From the NCBI GenBank assembly GCA_965216195.1, contig OZ244151.1:1240001-1304000 (forward strand): a stretch of DNA of 64,000 bases, given 5' to 3'. A program made the position numbers and the translations under genes. Below, in pieces: positions 18,204 to 27,420 of this stretch. Source of the stretch: Aridibacter sp965216195 (GTDB taxonomy: Bacteria > Acidobacteriota > Blastocatellia > Pyrinomonadales > Pyrinomonadaceae). The notes beneath the pieces were generated by a model that was given only the letters and a program-made list of their open reading frames with translations, ran no database searches and had not been told where the DNA came from. Numbering within the stretch: position 1 is the stretch's first letter; every line of letters begins with the position of its first letter.

Positions 18204-18250
18204 AAGGTAACTCTTTGCTAAAAACACAAATTTAGACTAGGAGTTGCCTT
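18204..18250 (+). repeat. Inverted repeat between VIT/VWA and YCF48-like genes
   Basis: AAGGTAACTC and GAGTTGCCTT pair over 10 bp (one G-T) across a 27-base loop. The trailing T tract is poor. It may be a weak terminator or an operator. Confidence 0.35.
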
Positions 18251-18292
18251 AACTTTTGGTAGCGTAGATTTTTGATGGAGAAGCACAACTAA

Positions 18293-19270
18293 ATGGTTAA
18301 TTTTCGGACGAAACTTATCACGGTTCTGATTATTTTAATTTCGGTACAAATCGCGAGCGCGCAGGGAAACTGGAGGATAAACCGTGCGAAAGGATCTGGA
18401 GATTTGATTTCGGTTTATTTTACGTCAGCAAAAAACGGTTGGGTGGCCGGCGATAATGGTTACCTGGCGTTTACGAACGACGGAGGAAGAAGTTGGCGCC
18501 GCAGGATTCTCAATACGGTTGCAAATATAAACGAAATCTATTTCAGAAATGACAAAAACGGCTACCTCGTTGCGGGTAGGAAAATGTTTGTCACGAAGGA
18601 CCGAGGGAAAACCTGGCGCGAAACTTTGATCGCGAATCCAAACGAATTTAAAGATGGTATTCCGGAATTTTTGAGCATACGCTTTAACGATAAGAAACGT
18701 GGTTTTATCATCGGAACGGTAATTGATAAAAATGATGAGGACATAATTATCGGGAGCCTTTTGCTTAGAACGACTGACGGTGGCGAGACGTGGTCGAGAG
18801 TTATAGTGCCGACGAAAGTGGAACTATTTCATTTGGATTTTGCTGGTAAATCTCGCGGCTGGATCGTTGGCGACGCGGGTGTGATTCTAGCGACTACCAA
18901 TGGCGGAAATACCTGGATGGTTCAGAAATCTGGTACTGAGGAAGCACTTTACAATGTTGATTTTCGGAACGGGAGTCATGGATACGCAGTAGGAATGAAG
19001 GGTACTGTGCTACGAACAAGGGATGGCGGAAACAATTGGCAGAAGGTAAATGTCGGTTTTGATAAAACACTTTTTAGAGTTGATTTCACAGACGATCGCG
19101 TTGGTTGGATTGTAGGTTCGGGAGGCGCGATCTTCCGCTCCAATGACCAGGGACAATCGTGGAGGCGGCAAACGAAGATCACCGAAAATAGTTTATACGG
19201 ACTTTACATGACTAAGAAGTTTGGATGGTCGGTAGGTAAAACGGGCGTAATTGTGAAATACGAGCGTTAG
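18293..19270 (+). CDS. YCF48/HCF136-like beta-propeller protein
   Basis: Exported protein, 325 aa, with a signal peptide (about 1-24, ending IASAQ). The rest is a series of about seven BNR-like blades, each with a pattern such as GWVAGDNG, then TNDGGRSW or TTDGGETW, roughly every 45 residues. In cyanobacteria and plants the homologue assists photosystem II assembly; in non-photosynthetic bacteria these propellers are secreted proteins of unknown role. No photosynthesis genes are in the window, so the name describes the fold only. A strong terminator follows. Confidence 0.83.
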   Translation: MVNFRTKLITVLIILISVQIASAQGNWRINRAKGSGDLISVYFTSAKNGWVAGDNGYLAFTNDGGRSWRRRILNTVANINEIYFRNDKNGYLVAGRKMFVTKDRGKTWRETLIANPNEFKDGIPEFLSIRFNDKKRGFIIGTVIDKNDEDIIIGSLLLRTTDGGETWSRVIVPTKVELFHLDFAGKSRGWIVGDAGVILATTNGGNTWMVQKSGTEEALYNVDFRNGSHGYAVGMKGTVLRTRDGGNNWQKVNVGFDKTLFRVDFTDDRVGWIVGSGGAIFRSNDQGQSWRRQTKITENSLYGLYMTKKFGWSVGKTGVIVKYER

Positions 19271-19396
19271 TTTTCGGTTAAGCAACGTAATATAAAAACA
19301 AGGCATCTATATTAGTGGCATTTAAGCCATTTTCAATCGGCAAGATTCAAGCACTGCTTATTTCTTTCTGATTCCTCCTGTTTCTTTAGTGAAATG

Positions 19397-19425
19397 CCCG
19401 CTGGATTTCCGGCGGGTGTTTTTTT
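19397..19425 (+). terminator. Rho-independent terminator after the YCF48-like gene
   Basis: CCCGCTGG and CCGGCGGG make an 8-bp stem with loop ATTT, followed by TGTTTTTTT. Confidence 0.88.
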
Positions 19426-19457
19426 GTGGTGAAAATTAAATGGGGATTGGTTACGGA

Positions 19458-21185
19458 TTACATCCCAAGTTTAGGACCAGCCAGGCGCGCAAATTGACGG
19501 GCTCTTGGCAGCGATCTGACCGCAGCTTTTATTTGAATATCTCGCTCGACTAATACTTGCTTAGCGACCACATTTCCGAAGGCTGAGGAAACCAAGTTAT
19601 AACGAATTTGAGATTTGATAAACCCGGATTCTGCTTTCAAAAGTGAATTCGATATAGTTTTGCCTGATGTGCGTTTCGCGTGCCTCTGGTAAGCAGCGAT
19701 TATCTTTTCACCAACCGGATAGTCGTTTGAACGAATTCTTTTCGAAAGATCTCTCTGTGCAAAGATCTTGTAGTCGGTGAATCCCAGGACTCTTCCTGCA
19801 GCAAGCTCGCGCGAAAAAAGAAAGATCGTATCGAGTAAGTCACTCTGTTTTGATGACAATTTTTCCTTTTTAACGGACACATCGGGCATTATGCCATCAC
19901 CGCTATAAACTACCCTGCCGCCAATCGTCTTTTTCGCGATCTTTGATTTTACTGCGCCAAAGGCCTCTTTGTGTTGATAATAATCGTATAAATTGCCTTT
20001 AGAGTAATCCCGTTGAATTAGTCTGCCGGAAGGGGTATAGTACTTTGCGGTTGTTAACGCCAATCCCGACCCGTAGGGAAGATTGATTACACTTTGTACG
20101 AGCCCTTTTCCAAAAGTCTTTTCACCAACAATCAGCGCACGATCGTAATCCTGCAGTGCGCCGGCAACTATCTCAGACGCAGAAGCGCTTTCCTCGTTTA
20201 CGAGTACCACTAACGGAAAGCGTTCAGGATACTTGCTCCGCGATTTCCAGGTTCTATTGTCAATCAAGAGCCGGCCGCGCTGTGTCGTAATGGTTTTTCC
20301 GCGGGGCAGAAATTTCTCCGCAACTCTTACTGCTTGTTCGAGTATCCCGCCCGGATTGTCCCGTAGGTCCAGGATGAGCGACTTCATTCCGCGATTTCGT
20401 AAATGTTTTAACGCCACATTCAATTCGTCCATGGTCGTATAGTTAAACCCGGTCGAAAGGTCAACATAGCCGATTCCCGGCTGCAACATGTAGGCGTCTG
20501 GAATAGACGGCTGGGCAACTCGGTTTCTGCGAATAACGATGGTTTCGATTGTCCTTGTGCTGTTTCGCTCTACCTTTAAGCGAACCACCGTGCCCTTCTT
20601 TCCGCGAACACGGTTTCGTACGTACAAGGAAGACTTACCGGAAACGTTTTGGCCATTAACCGCAAGAATCTTATCGCCAAACATTAGCCTTGCACGAAAG
20701 GCAGGTGATCCCGGAAACGTTGATGTCACGTAGGTGTCGAATTCTCCTGCACGCTCGAAATTAGCTATTGTCGCGCCGATCCCAAAATACTCGGAACGCT
20801 GATCATCCAAAAGTTCGTTAAAATCTTTTCGGTCAAAGTAATTTGAATGTGGGTCAAGCGAATGGAGCATTGATGTGATCGAGTTTTTCGCCATTTCATC
20901 ATATCCGGTCTTGTTTCCGTCGATATGGAAATCGCGAATCAGCTGAACTGCGTCGCCGAAATCCCGGGCAATAGTTTTTGCGCCAATTTTACGTGTCCTT
21001 CCAAAACTCTTTCGTTCGGGGTTTGGAACCGAAGCCGAAAACGATTTTCCGCGGCTGATACGAAATGGTTCCCTCTCAGAACCGCTATCGAGCGATTTTA
21101 CCGGGTTTTGCGCATATGAAGACCCTGATAGGTAAAACACCAACGCAAAAATAAGAGAGAAATGCTTTTTCATAGAGAAAGCCAT
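19458..21185 (-). CDS. S41-family carboxy-terminal processing protease
   Basis: Periplasmic CtpA/Prc-like protease, 575 aa. Signal peptide about 1-26 (a second in-frame ATG is 4 codons in). A helical N-terminal region contains FNELLDDQRSEYFGIG, followed by a PDZ domain (about 130-215, with FGDKILAVNGQNV) and the S41 core with LRDNPGG, the nucleophile region NEESASASEIVAGALQD and the general-base Lys in GEKTFGKG. The C-terminal 150 residues are helical and basic. It is expected to cleave C-terminal tails of envelope proteins, and its substrates could include neighbouring exported proteins, but this is inference. Transcribed alone. Confidence 0.92.
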   Translation of the reverse strand: MAFSMKKHFSLIFALVFYLSGSSYAQNPVKSLDSGSEREPFRISRGKSFSASVPNPERKSFGRTRKIGAKTIARDFGDAVQLIRDFHIDGNKTGYDEMAKNSITSMLHSLDPHSNYFDRKDFNELLDDQRSEYFGIGATIANFERAGEFDTYVTSTFPGSPAFRARLMFGDKILAVNGQNVSGKSSLYVRNRVRGKKGTVVRLKVERNSTRTIETIVIRRNRVAQPSIPDAYMLQPGIGYVDLSTGFNYTTMDELNVALKHLRNRGMKSLILDLRDNPGGILEQAVRVAEKFLPRGKTITTQRGRLLIDNRTWKSRSKYPERFPLVVLVNEESASASEIVAGALQDYDRALIVGEKTFGKGLVQSVINLPYGSGLALTTAKYYTPSGRLIQRDYSKGNLYDYYQHKEAFGAVKSKIAKKTIGGRVVYSGDGIMPDVSVKKEKLSSKQSDLLDTIFLFSRELAAGRVLGFTDYKIFAQRDLSKRIRSNDYPVGEKIIAAYQRHAKRTSGKTISNSLLKAESGFIKSQIRYNLVSSAFGNVVAKQVLVERDIQIKAAVRSLPRARQFARLAGPKLGM

Positions 21186-21441
21186 AGATAAACTTCGCCC
21201 ACGATTTAAAGAGAATAATTCAATTCAAGATTGCATGAATAGTACAAAACGCTCCTGCGTTTCGCAAGCATTTTGCAACCCAGAAATTCGGCACTCGCTA
21301 AGCTGATTGCTTTATGGAAATGTCTAATCGCAAAGGATTTCCAACGATTGGACCTCTTTTCCTGCAGATCGCCGTCAACTGGTACATATTTGAGAAACGG
21401 GTTTTAAAAAGTCTTTGCTTAAAAGGTAAAATTACCGCGAG

Positions 21442-22215
21442 ATGCCAAACACAGATTCGAGCCTGGAAGAAAAGCTGAAGCGCCTAGTTGAGACGATCGA
21501 TGTCGCGAGCATTTTGACCGCTCCGATAAGAAAATCGATTAAACATGTTTTGCGGAGTTCGGCTGCGGCACTTAATTCCGAAGAGGCTTCCGTACTTATA
21601 AGAAATGGCGTCGAAGGAGACCTGCGCTTCCTTGCTGCAGTTGGGGAGGTTGCCGATCAACTAGAGGGGGTAGAGGTGCCCGCTGGAAAGGGAGTGGCAG
21701 GTTTTGTAATTTCGTCCGGGCAACCAATGACGATTAGCGACGCAGAGCAGGAGGAAAGCTTTTACGCCGAGGTCGACCGCAAGACAGGATTTTCGACACA
21801 GACACTTTTGGCTACACCGCTTCAATATGAGGGCGAGATGTTGGGTGTCCTGGAATACGTAAACCGGATTGGTGAACCACCCTACGAGCCATTTACGCCA
21901 GAAGAAATGGATAAAGCGGCGTTTTTCGCCGAAGTGATAGCTCCTTTGGTTGGAACTTACGAAATCGCTCGTAGTTTTAGAATTCTTGGCGAACGCATTC
22001 TCTCAAATCGTGATTCAGAGGGTTTGGAAGAAATTCGGGAATGGTTGAGTAGCTTGCGAGAAGCGCCCGAACACCGTCAGATTCTGGATCTTGCTCTTCT
22101 CGTAAGGGAAATTGGACTTTCAGGTGAGGCCGAGAGGAATTTGTGCAGGGATATTTTGGAATCCGTGTTGAAGTATTCCTCCGACGATAGTGGGTCACAG
22201 TATTCACTGCTGTGA
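21442..22215 (+). CDS. GAF-domain protein
   Basis: 257 aa, cytoplasmic. A GAF domain spans about residues 30-170, with AGKGVAGFVISSGQPMTISD and TLLATPLQYEGEMLGVLEYVN typical of small-molecule sensing GAF folds. The C-terminal 80 residues are helical and acidic and match no domain I know. No output domain (kinase, cyclase, HTH) is attached. The stop lies 21 nt before a small subtilase gene on the same strand, so the two are probably co-expressed. Whether the GAF protein senses a ligand for, or is cleaved by, the protease cannot be told here. Confidence 0.8.
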   Translation: MPNTDSSLEEKLKRLVETIDVASILTAPIRKSIKHVLRSSAAALNSEEASVLIRNGVEGDLRFLAAVGEVADQLEGVEVPAGKGVAGFVISSGQPMTISDAEQEESFYAEVDRKTGFSTQTLLATPLQYEGEMLGVLEYVNRIGEPPYEPFTPEEMDKAAFFAEVIAPLVGTYEIARSFRILGERILSNRDSEGLEEIREWLSSLREAPEHRQILDLALLVREIGLSGEAERNLCRDILESVLKYSSDDSGSQYSLL

Positions 22216-22236
22216 CGGGTTTCGAATTTGATTTGA

Positions 22237-23025
22237 ATGACTGACATTACCAAGTCACGAGATTTCTTAAGCGAACCGCAACCTGGCGTATTGCCCGACG
22301 AACGCTGGAGGGATGCGACTGGGAAAGGTGTGAGCGTTGCGATAATCGATAGCGGAGTCGATACTGACCATCCTGATTTAGAGGGGAAGATCAAAGACTC
22401 CTTTGAAGCGGTAAGCGAAGGGCAAAAAGTTGTTTTTAGGGAGTCGATGAGCGGAGATTCGGCGGGTCATGGAACCGCCTGCGCAGGAGTAATTAGTAGT
22501 TTGGCGCCCGATGCTGAAATAAATAGTATCAAGGTTTTGGGTTCGGCAGGGCTCGGAGATGGGCACGCCTTCTTAGCCGGTTTGGACTTTGCGATCAAAC
22601 AAAAGTTTCAGGTTATAAATCTTAGCCTTGGGACAACGAAACCACAGTTTGCGATGCCACTCCATGACCTTTTGGATAGAGCCTATCAGGCAGGGTGCAT
22701 CGTTGTTGCGGCGGCAAATAATCTTCCGCAGCCTAGTTTCCCTTCGGTTTTTTCCTCGTCGCTTATTTCGGTAAGCAAGGGAAAGGAAACAGATCCGTTT
22801 AAGTTTGGTTTTAGGTTTGGCGAGGTTATCGAACTTACCGCGCCTGGCGTAAACGTTGAGACCTGTTGGTTAAACGCAGGTCATAAAAAGCTCACTGGAA
22901 ATAGTTTCGCCTGTCCTCACATTGTTGGAATAATCGCATTGTTGCTCGATGAAAACCCCGATTTGACACCGTTTCAAGTGAAATCCGCGCTTTATGCGAT
23001 CGCGCAAAATAATCTTGATTCTTAA
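22237..23025 (+). CDS. Compact S8 subtilisin-like protease without signal peptide
   Basis: 262 aa, about the size of a bare subtilisin catalytic domain. The triad is complete: Asp38 in AIIDSGVDTDHPDL, His78 in GHGTACAG and Ser223 in GNSFACPHIVG; the oxyanion Asn is in AAANN (161-162). There is no signal peptide, no propeptide longer than about 20 residues and no C-terminal extension, which suggests an intracellular enzyme. Small stand-alone subtilases of this kind occur in peptide-natural-product loci and in intracellular protein turnover. The only linked gene is the GAF protein just upstream. Confidence 0.88.
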   Translation: MTDITKSRDFLSEPQPGVLPDERWRDATGKGVSVAIIDSGVDTDHPDLEGKIKDSFEAVSEGQKVVFRESMSGDSAGHGTACAGVISSLAPDAEINSIKVLGSAGLGDGHAFLAGLDFAIKQKFQVINLSLGTTKPQFAMPLHDLLDRAYQAGCIVVAAANNLPQPSFPSVFSSSLISVSKGKETDPFKFGFRFGEVIELTAPGVNVETCWLNAGHKKLTGNSFACPHIVGIIALLLDENPDLTPFQVKSALYAIAQNNLDS

Positions 23026-23122
23026 GCGACAACTCTTTTGATTTTTCCTGCGTAAAATGTTCTTATGGCTATTTGCTTCTAACCGATGTTGCGGAAACAG
23101 GAGCGGATAATTGGGAAGAAAT

Positions 23123-24400
23123 ATGACAGAAATGCTAAAACTTCAGGATTTGCAGCTTGAAGAATACACACTAGATAATGGTTTGCGGGTTGTGCTAAAT
23201 CCTGACAATTCGATTCCGGTGGTTTCGATTGCCGTCTATTACGATGTCGGCTCCAGAAATGAAAAAGAAGGCCGAACCGGTTTCGCGCATCTTTTTGAGC
23301 ATATGATGTTTCAGGGGTCTGAAAACGTTGGGAAAGCCGAGCATTTTCAGTTTGTTATGAAAGCCGGCGGAACCATGAACGGGACCACGAGTTCTGAACG
23401 TACGAACTATTTTGAAACGCTTCCTGCTGACCAACTGCCCTTGGGTTTGTGGCTTGAAAGTGATCGAATGCGATCTCTCGCGGTCACACAGGAAAATCTA
23501 GATAATCAGCGAGAAGCCGTCAAAGAGGAAAAGCGTCTGCGCTACGACAATCAACCTTACGGAAGAATTTTCGATATTCTGGGAACTATGGTTTATAAGA
23601 ATTTCGCCAACGCCCACTCTACGATCGGCTCGATGAAGCATCTGGATGATGCGACGGTCGAGGATGTGAAGGAATTTTTTCGTGTATATTATGCGCCAAA
23701 CAATGCTGCGATGGTTTTGTCGGGCGCTTTCGAGACAGATACTGCCAAAGAACTGATTGATAAATATTTTGGGTCAATCCCATCTCAACCAAAGCCGCCT
23801 GAGATCGATGTTAGTGAACCTGAAGAGGTAGCGGAGAATTACAGGAGTTATGAAGACAAGCTCGCGCCGCTTCCAGCTTTTTTAATCGGCTGGAAAATTC
23901 CGCCGCGCCGCACCAAAGAACACGATGCTCTTTACCTAGCTGGAAAACTGCTCTATGACGGCGACAGTTCGCGGCTGTATCAGAAATTGGTAAAAGGCGA
24001 GGAATCTGTTACCCAGCTTTTTGGTTTTACGGATGAAAGACGAGGTCCTTCCGGAATTATGATTGGGGCGATTCCGAAACCCGAAAAAGATCTCGATAAA
24101 ATTCGCGAGACGATTATTGGCGAAATCAAGCAGCTTGCTAAGGATGGTCCGGCTGAAGAGGAAATGACAAAGCTTCGAAACCAACTGCTAAAAGCTGAAA
24201 TCAAATCGAGACAATCTTCGCTATCGAGGGCTCAGGGAATTGCCGAGTGTACGCTTTATGATTCCGATCCGTCTTTGGTGAATACCGAAATAGATGAGCT
24301 TCTCGCGATTACTTCCGAACAAATTCGCGACGCCGTCGCTAAATATCTGAACACAGACAATCGCGCATTGCTTGATATTGTTCCGGCTGGGCGGGGCTAG
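23123..24400 (+). CDS. M16-family zinc peptidase, catalytic subunit
   Basis: 425 aa from the ATG at 23123 (GGGAAG just before; the frame is open to a TTG at 23111). The inverted zinc motif HLFEH is at residues 56-60, with the downstream Glu in the REAVKEEKRLR region near 135. Two homologous M16 half-domains are present. No signal peptide is visible, so it is probably cytoplasmic. The next gene encodes a homologue without the zinc motif, the usual two-subunit arrangement of M16B peptidases, in which the two form a clamshell degrading peptides. Confidence 0.92.
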   Translation: MTEMLKLQDLQLEEYTLDNGLRVVLNPDNSIPVVSIAVYYDVGSRNEKEGRTGFAHLFEHMMFQGSENVGKAEHFQFVMKAGGTMNGTTSSERTNYFETLPADQLPLGLWLESDRMRSLAVTQENLDNQREAVKEEKRLRYDNQPYGRIFDILGTMVYKNFANAHSTIGSMKHLDDATVEDVKEFFRVYYAPNNAAMVLSGAFETDTAKELIDKYFGSIPSQPKPPEIDVSEPEEVAENYRSYEDKLAPLPAFLIGWKIPPRRTKEHDALYLAGKLLYDGDSSRLYQKLVKGEESVTQLFGFTDERRGPSGIMIGAIPKPEKDLDKIRETIIGEIKQLAKDGPAEEEMTKLRNQLLKAEIKSRQSSLSRAQGIAECTLYDSDPSLVNTEIDELLAITSEQIRDAVAKYLNTDNRALLDIVPAGRG

Positions 24401-24439
24401 ACTCGCCCGGACTGATTTTGAGTCTGTTTATATAAATTT

Positions 24440-26149
24440 ATGAGTGAAACGTTTCGTCAAACTGCCCCTGCGCCGCTGGATGCCATTCCGTTTAACGTAC
24501 CAAAACCTGTCAAGAACGAATTGAGTAATGGGTTGCGGATTGTTCTTCTTGAAGACAGGCGTTATCCAACCATTAATTTCCGGTTATCCTTTAAGTCAGG
24601 CGACATAAACGATCCGGAGGGTAAAACCGGCCTTAATTCTGCCATGGCTTCGATGTTGAGCGAGGGCACGAAAGAGCACAGCAGCAAGGAACTCGCAGAG
24701 GAGATCGAACGCTTAGGTGCTCATCTTTCGGCGAGCGCGAGTTTTGACAATACTACGGTCAGCGCATCGACACTTTCGATGTATTCTTCTGAAGTCATTA
24801 AGCTTTTGGCTGAAGTAGCGTTGACACCGACCTTTCCAGACCAGGAGTTGGAGCTCTACAAACAAAATACGATTGAGGGGCTTAAATTTCAGCGTTCTCA
24901 GCCGGATTTTCTTGCTGATGAGCAGGTGTCGAGGATTATCTATGGCGATCATCCTTACAGCATTAACTCACCGACCCCAAAAGATATCGAAAGGCTTTCC
25001 AAGGATGAGCTTTTAGAGTTTCACAAAAAGAGCTTCATTCCGAATAACGCGATATTCTTTGCAGTCGGGGACTTTGACACCGCGGAACTGACAAAGCAAA
25101 TTGAGGATGAGTTCGGAGAATGGACAAGTGACGAGATACAGCCGCCCGATTTTTCAGAGCCGCCGATGCGAGATAAACGAACCCTTACGATTGTTGATCG
25201 TACTGGTTCTACTCAATCAAATATCGTTTTGGCAAATCTAGCGATAAAGCGCGATGCACCGGATTATTTTCCGGTTCTGATGATGAATCAAATCCTCGGC
25301 GCGGGAGCCTCATCGAGACTCTTTATGAATTTGCGTGAGGAAAAGGGATACACCTATGGTGCATATTCCAGAGTTTACGCAAAGCGCCTCGCCGGGTCTT
25401 TTGAAGCTACCTCCGAAGTGCGCAATTCGGTGACTAAGGACTCGTTGAAAGAGTTCTTTTTCGAACTAACTCGAATTCGAGAGGAGAAAGCTTCAGAGGA
25501 GGAACTCAACGACGCAAAGAATTATCTTACCGGGGTTTTCCCAATTCGTGCAGAAACGCAAGGTGGATTGACATCTCTGATCGTTTCACAAGTGCTATTT
25601 GATCTGCCGGAGGATTACCTGGAAACTTATCGAGATAATATTCGCGCTGTCAGCTTGGATGAGGTTCAGGAAGCTGCAAAAAAGCACATAAAACCGAATG
25701 AGTTAGCGATCGTTATTGTTGGCGATGCCGATGAAGTTTATTCGCAGGCAAAAGAGTTTGCGGAAACGGTCGAGGTCTTTGACACTGATGGAAACCAAAA
25801 GTATATAAGCGAATTTGAACGAGCGGATTATAAGCCGCTTGCGGACGTTTCAGGGAAATGGGAGCTTGGTGTTGAGGCTCAAGGACAAAAGCTGCCAGTT
25901 ACTCTTGAGTTAAAACAGGACGGCGAAACGCTTTCAGGGAAACTCGAGTCGATGCTTGGCGAAGGAGAAATAAGCGGCGGTAAGGTAAAAGGCGATACAC
26001 TTTCCGGTACGGCGAAAACCGAATTTCAGGGGCAGGAAATGGAACTAGGGATAAAAGGGAAGGTGGAAGGAGACTCGATAAGCGGGACGATTACCACCGA
26101 AATGATCCCCGAGCCGCTTGAATTCAAGGGAAAGAGATCGGAAGCCTGA
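24440..26149 (+). CDS. M16-family peptidase, non-catalytic subunit with C-terminal extension
   Basis: 569 aa. Where the catalytic subunit has HLFEH, this protein has GLNSAMASML, so zinc cannot be bound. The Arg/Tyr substrate-clamp motif is kept (RLFMNLREEKGYTYGAYS). It pairs with the preceding catalytic subunit (39 nt gap). Residues about 465-569 are an added beta-rich region with short repeats (GETLSGKLES, GDTLSGTAKT, GDSISGTITT) that M16 peptidases normally lack. The function of this tail is unknown; it could bind substrate or partner proteins. No signal peptide. Confidence 0.88.
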   Translation: MSETFRQTAPAPLDAIPFNVPKPVKNELSNGLRIVLLEDRRYPTINFRLSFKSGDINDPEGKTGLNSAMASMLSEGTKEHSSKELAEEIERLGAHLSASASFDNTTVSASTLSMYSSEVIKLLAEVALTPTFPDQELELYKQNTIEGLKFQRSQPDFLADEQVSRIIYGDHPYSINSPTPKDIERLSKDELLEFHKKSFIPNNAIFFAVGDFDTAELTKQIEDEFGEWTSDEIQPPDFSEPPMRDKRTLTIVDRTGSTQSNIVLANLAIKRDAPDYFPVLMMNQILGAGASSRLFMNLREEKGYTYGAYSRVYAKRLAGSFEATSEVRNSVTKDSLKEFFFELTRIREEKASEEELNDAKNYLTGVFPIRAETQGGLTSLIVSQVLFDLPEDYLETYRDNIRAVSLDEVQEAAKKHIKPNELAIVIVGDADEVYSQAKEFAETVEVFDTDGNQKYISEFERADYKPLADVSGKWELGVEAQGQKLPVTLELKQDGETLSGKLESMLGEGEISGGKVKGDTLSGTAKTEFQGQEMELGIKGKVEGDSISGTITTEMIPEPLEFKGKRSEA

Positions 26150-26183
26150 AAATTTAGTAAAAAGGTTGAATTTGCCAAAAGGA

Positions 26184-26420
26184 AAAGAGGATGTCTGAAA
26201 AGCCTGAAGCGTCCGTGAAGCGGACAAATTGAGTAGCGTCGGGAGAATCCCGACGTACTCAGGCGAAGTTGTTTTTCGACGCTGTAAGTGTCGTATACGC
26301 GATAGTTTGTTTGCCCCCTTCAGGGACAGCCCGATTATTATTGCATAACGTCGGGGTGCCCCCGACGCTATTAAATCAATCGCTTTCAGCGACAAAATTG
26401 ACTTTTCAGACATCCTCTTT
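26184..26420. mobile_element. MITE-like non-coding element with perfect terminal inverted repeats
   Basis: The 237-bp segment is bounded by perfect 19-bp inverted repeats: AAAGAGGATGTCTGAAAAG at 26184-26202 and its reverse complement at 26402-26420. Inside are at least three hairpins: GTCCG/CGGAC (26211-26225); a long stem with CGTCGGG/CCCGACG extended by GAGTA/TACTC (26231-26260); and CGTCGGGG/CCCCGACG (26349-26367). There is no gene inside and no clear target duplication. It sits between the M16 operon and the convergent VOC gene, so it can also act as a bidirectional terminator. The class of transposase that could move it is unknown. Confidence 0.8.
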
Positions 26421-26443
26421 CTTGTCTCAGTTCCTCTAGAAGT

Positions 26444-26854
26444 TTAGTCAAACTTCAACGTGATCATCGCAATCGCAGCACCCGTCGGATCTGTGATCAC
26501 ACCGAAACGTCCCGTTCCCGGAATGTCAGTCGCAGGAACAATAATATTTCCACCGATTTCGGTCGCCTTTGTCAACGAAGCGTCAACATCGTCAACCGCA
26601 ACATAAGACATCCAATGTGGTGGAGTGCCTTCCATTTCAGGCGGTGTTTTGAATAATCCGCCAAACTGTTTACCGTTACCGAGTTGGATCTCGGTATACT
26701 CCATGTCCGGATTATCGCTTTCCTTGTACTGCCATCCGAAAAGTTCTGTATAAAAAGTTTTACAGGTGTCAGGATGAGTTGTATTAAGCTCAGTCCAGCA
26801 AACTTCGCCGTGTTTCGGCATTTCCATATGTTCTGCAGTTCCTTGTTCTGCCAT
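26444..26854 (-). CDS. VOC-family (glyoxalase-like) protein
   Basis: 136 aa. One vicinal-oxygen-chelate module pair: VCWTELNTTHPDTCKTFYTELFGW opens the first beta-alpha-beta-beta-beta unit, and SYVAVDDVDASLTKATEIGG with GRFGVITDPTGAAIAMI forms the second. This subfamily (27 kDa antigen/CFP-30B type when duplicated) often lacks a full metal site, so a binding rather than enzymatic role is possible. AAGGAG lies 9 nt before the ATG. It is 30 nt downstream of the YegP-like gene and probably co-transcribed with it. Confidence 0.85.
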   Translation of the reverse strand: MAEQGTAEHMEMPKHGEVCWTELNTTHPDTCKTFYTELFGWQYKESDNPDMEYTEIQLGNGKQFGGLFKTPPEMEGTPPHWMSYVAVDDVDASLTKATEIGGNIIVPATDIPGTGRFGVITDPTGAAIAMITLKFD

Positions 26855-26884
26855 GTGTTTTTACTCCTTATTTATAGGTTATAA

Positions 26885-27223
26885 CTATGCGCTGGTGGAA
26901 TCAACGATTTCAGCATCCGGCGCATTTGTTTTTACTGACTCGATTCCGTTTTCCATAGATTCCGTCGTTTCATACATCTGACTTCTTCCGATGTCTTGCC
27001 CGTTTGCAGCTTTTAACGCAAAATACGCCTTTCCGCTATCGGATTGACGCCGATCAAATCGACTGTCATCGGTAGAGTTTGTCTTAACGGATTGAATTCC
27101 ATTTTCTGCTGCAGCCTTTGTCTCATACATTTCGCTCGACAAGATTACCTGACCATTTGCAGCTAAAAGATTAAAGTGTGTTTGGCCGCTCGCGGCCGTT
27201 TTTAGTTCGAATTTACCTGCCAT
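26885..27223 (-). CDS. YegP-family (DUF1508) protein
   Basis: 112 aa made of two tandem copies of the DUF1508 module: FELKTAASGQTHFNLLAANGQ...SEMYETKAAAENGIQSVK and FDRRQSDSGKAYFALKAANGQ...SQMYETTESMENGIESVK. Each is a small beta-beta-beta-alpha unit. YegP-type proteins are widespread and stress-associated, but their role is unknown. A strong GAGGAGA site precedes the ATG. The leader (27224-27420) holds an AAACAAT/ATTGTTT hairpin and a 13-bp inverted repeat (TTCGCAACTCAAT type). Confidence 0.87.
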   Translation of the reverse strand: MAGKFELKTAASGQTHFNLLAANGQVILSSEMYETKAAAENGIQSVKTNSTDDSRFDRRQSDSGKAYFALKAANGQDIGRSQMYETTESMENGIESVKTNAPDAEIVDSTSA

Positions 27224-27420
27224 TTTTTCTCTCCTCTAAAGATAAAAGATTTTAGGGGGACAATTGCGTAAACAATTTTCGAATTATTGTTTGATTCAAA
27301 AAGAATATCATACGCATTTGTAAAGCCTAAAACCGGTGAGGATTGAGTTGCGAAGTGAGGTGTTGCTGTTTTTAGCGTAGAAAACAGGATGGTTGTCATT
27401 TCACAACTCAATATGCCGAT

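Noticed and set aside
21186..21441. RNA gene or riboswitch between the S41 protease and GAF genes
   Set aside because: Only short AT-rich patches and no stable conserved-looking structure or tRNA fold.
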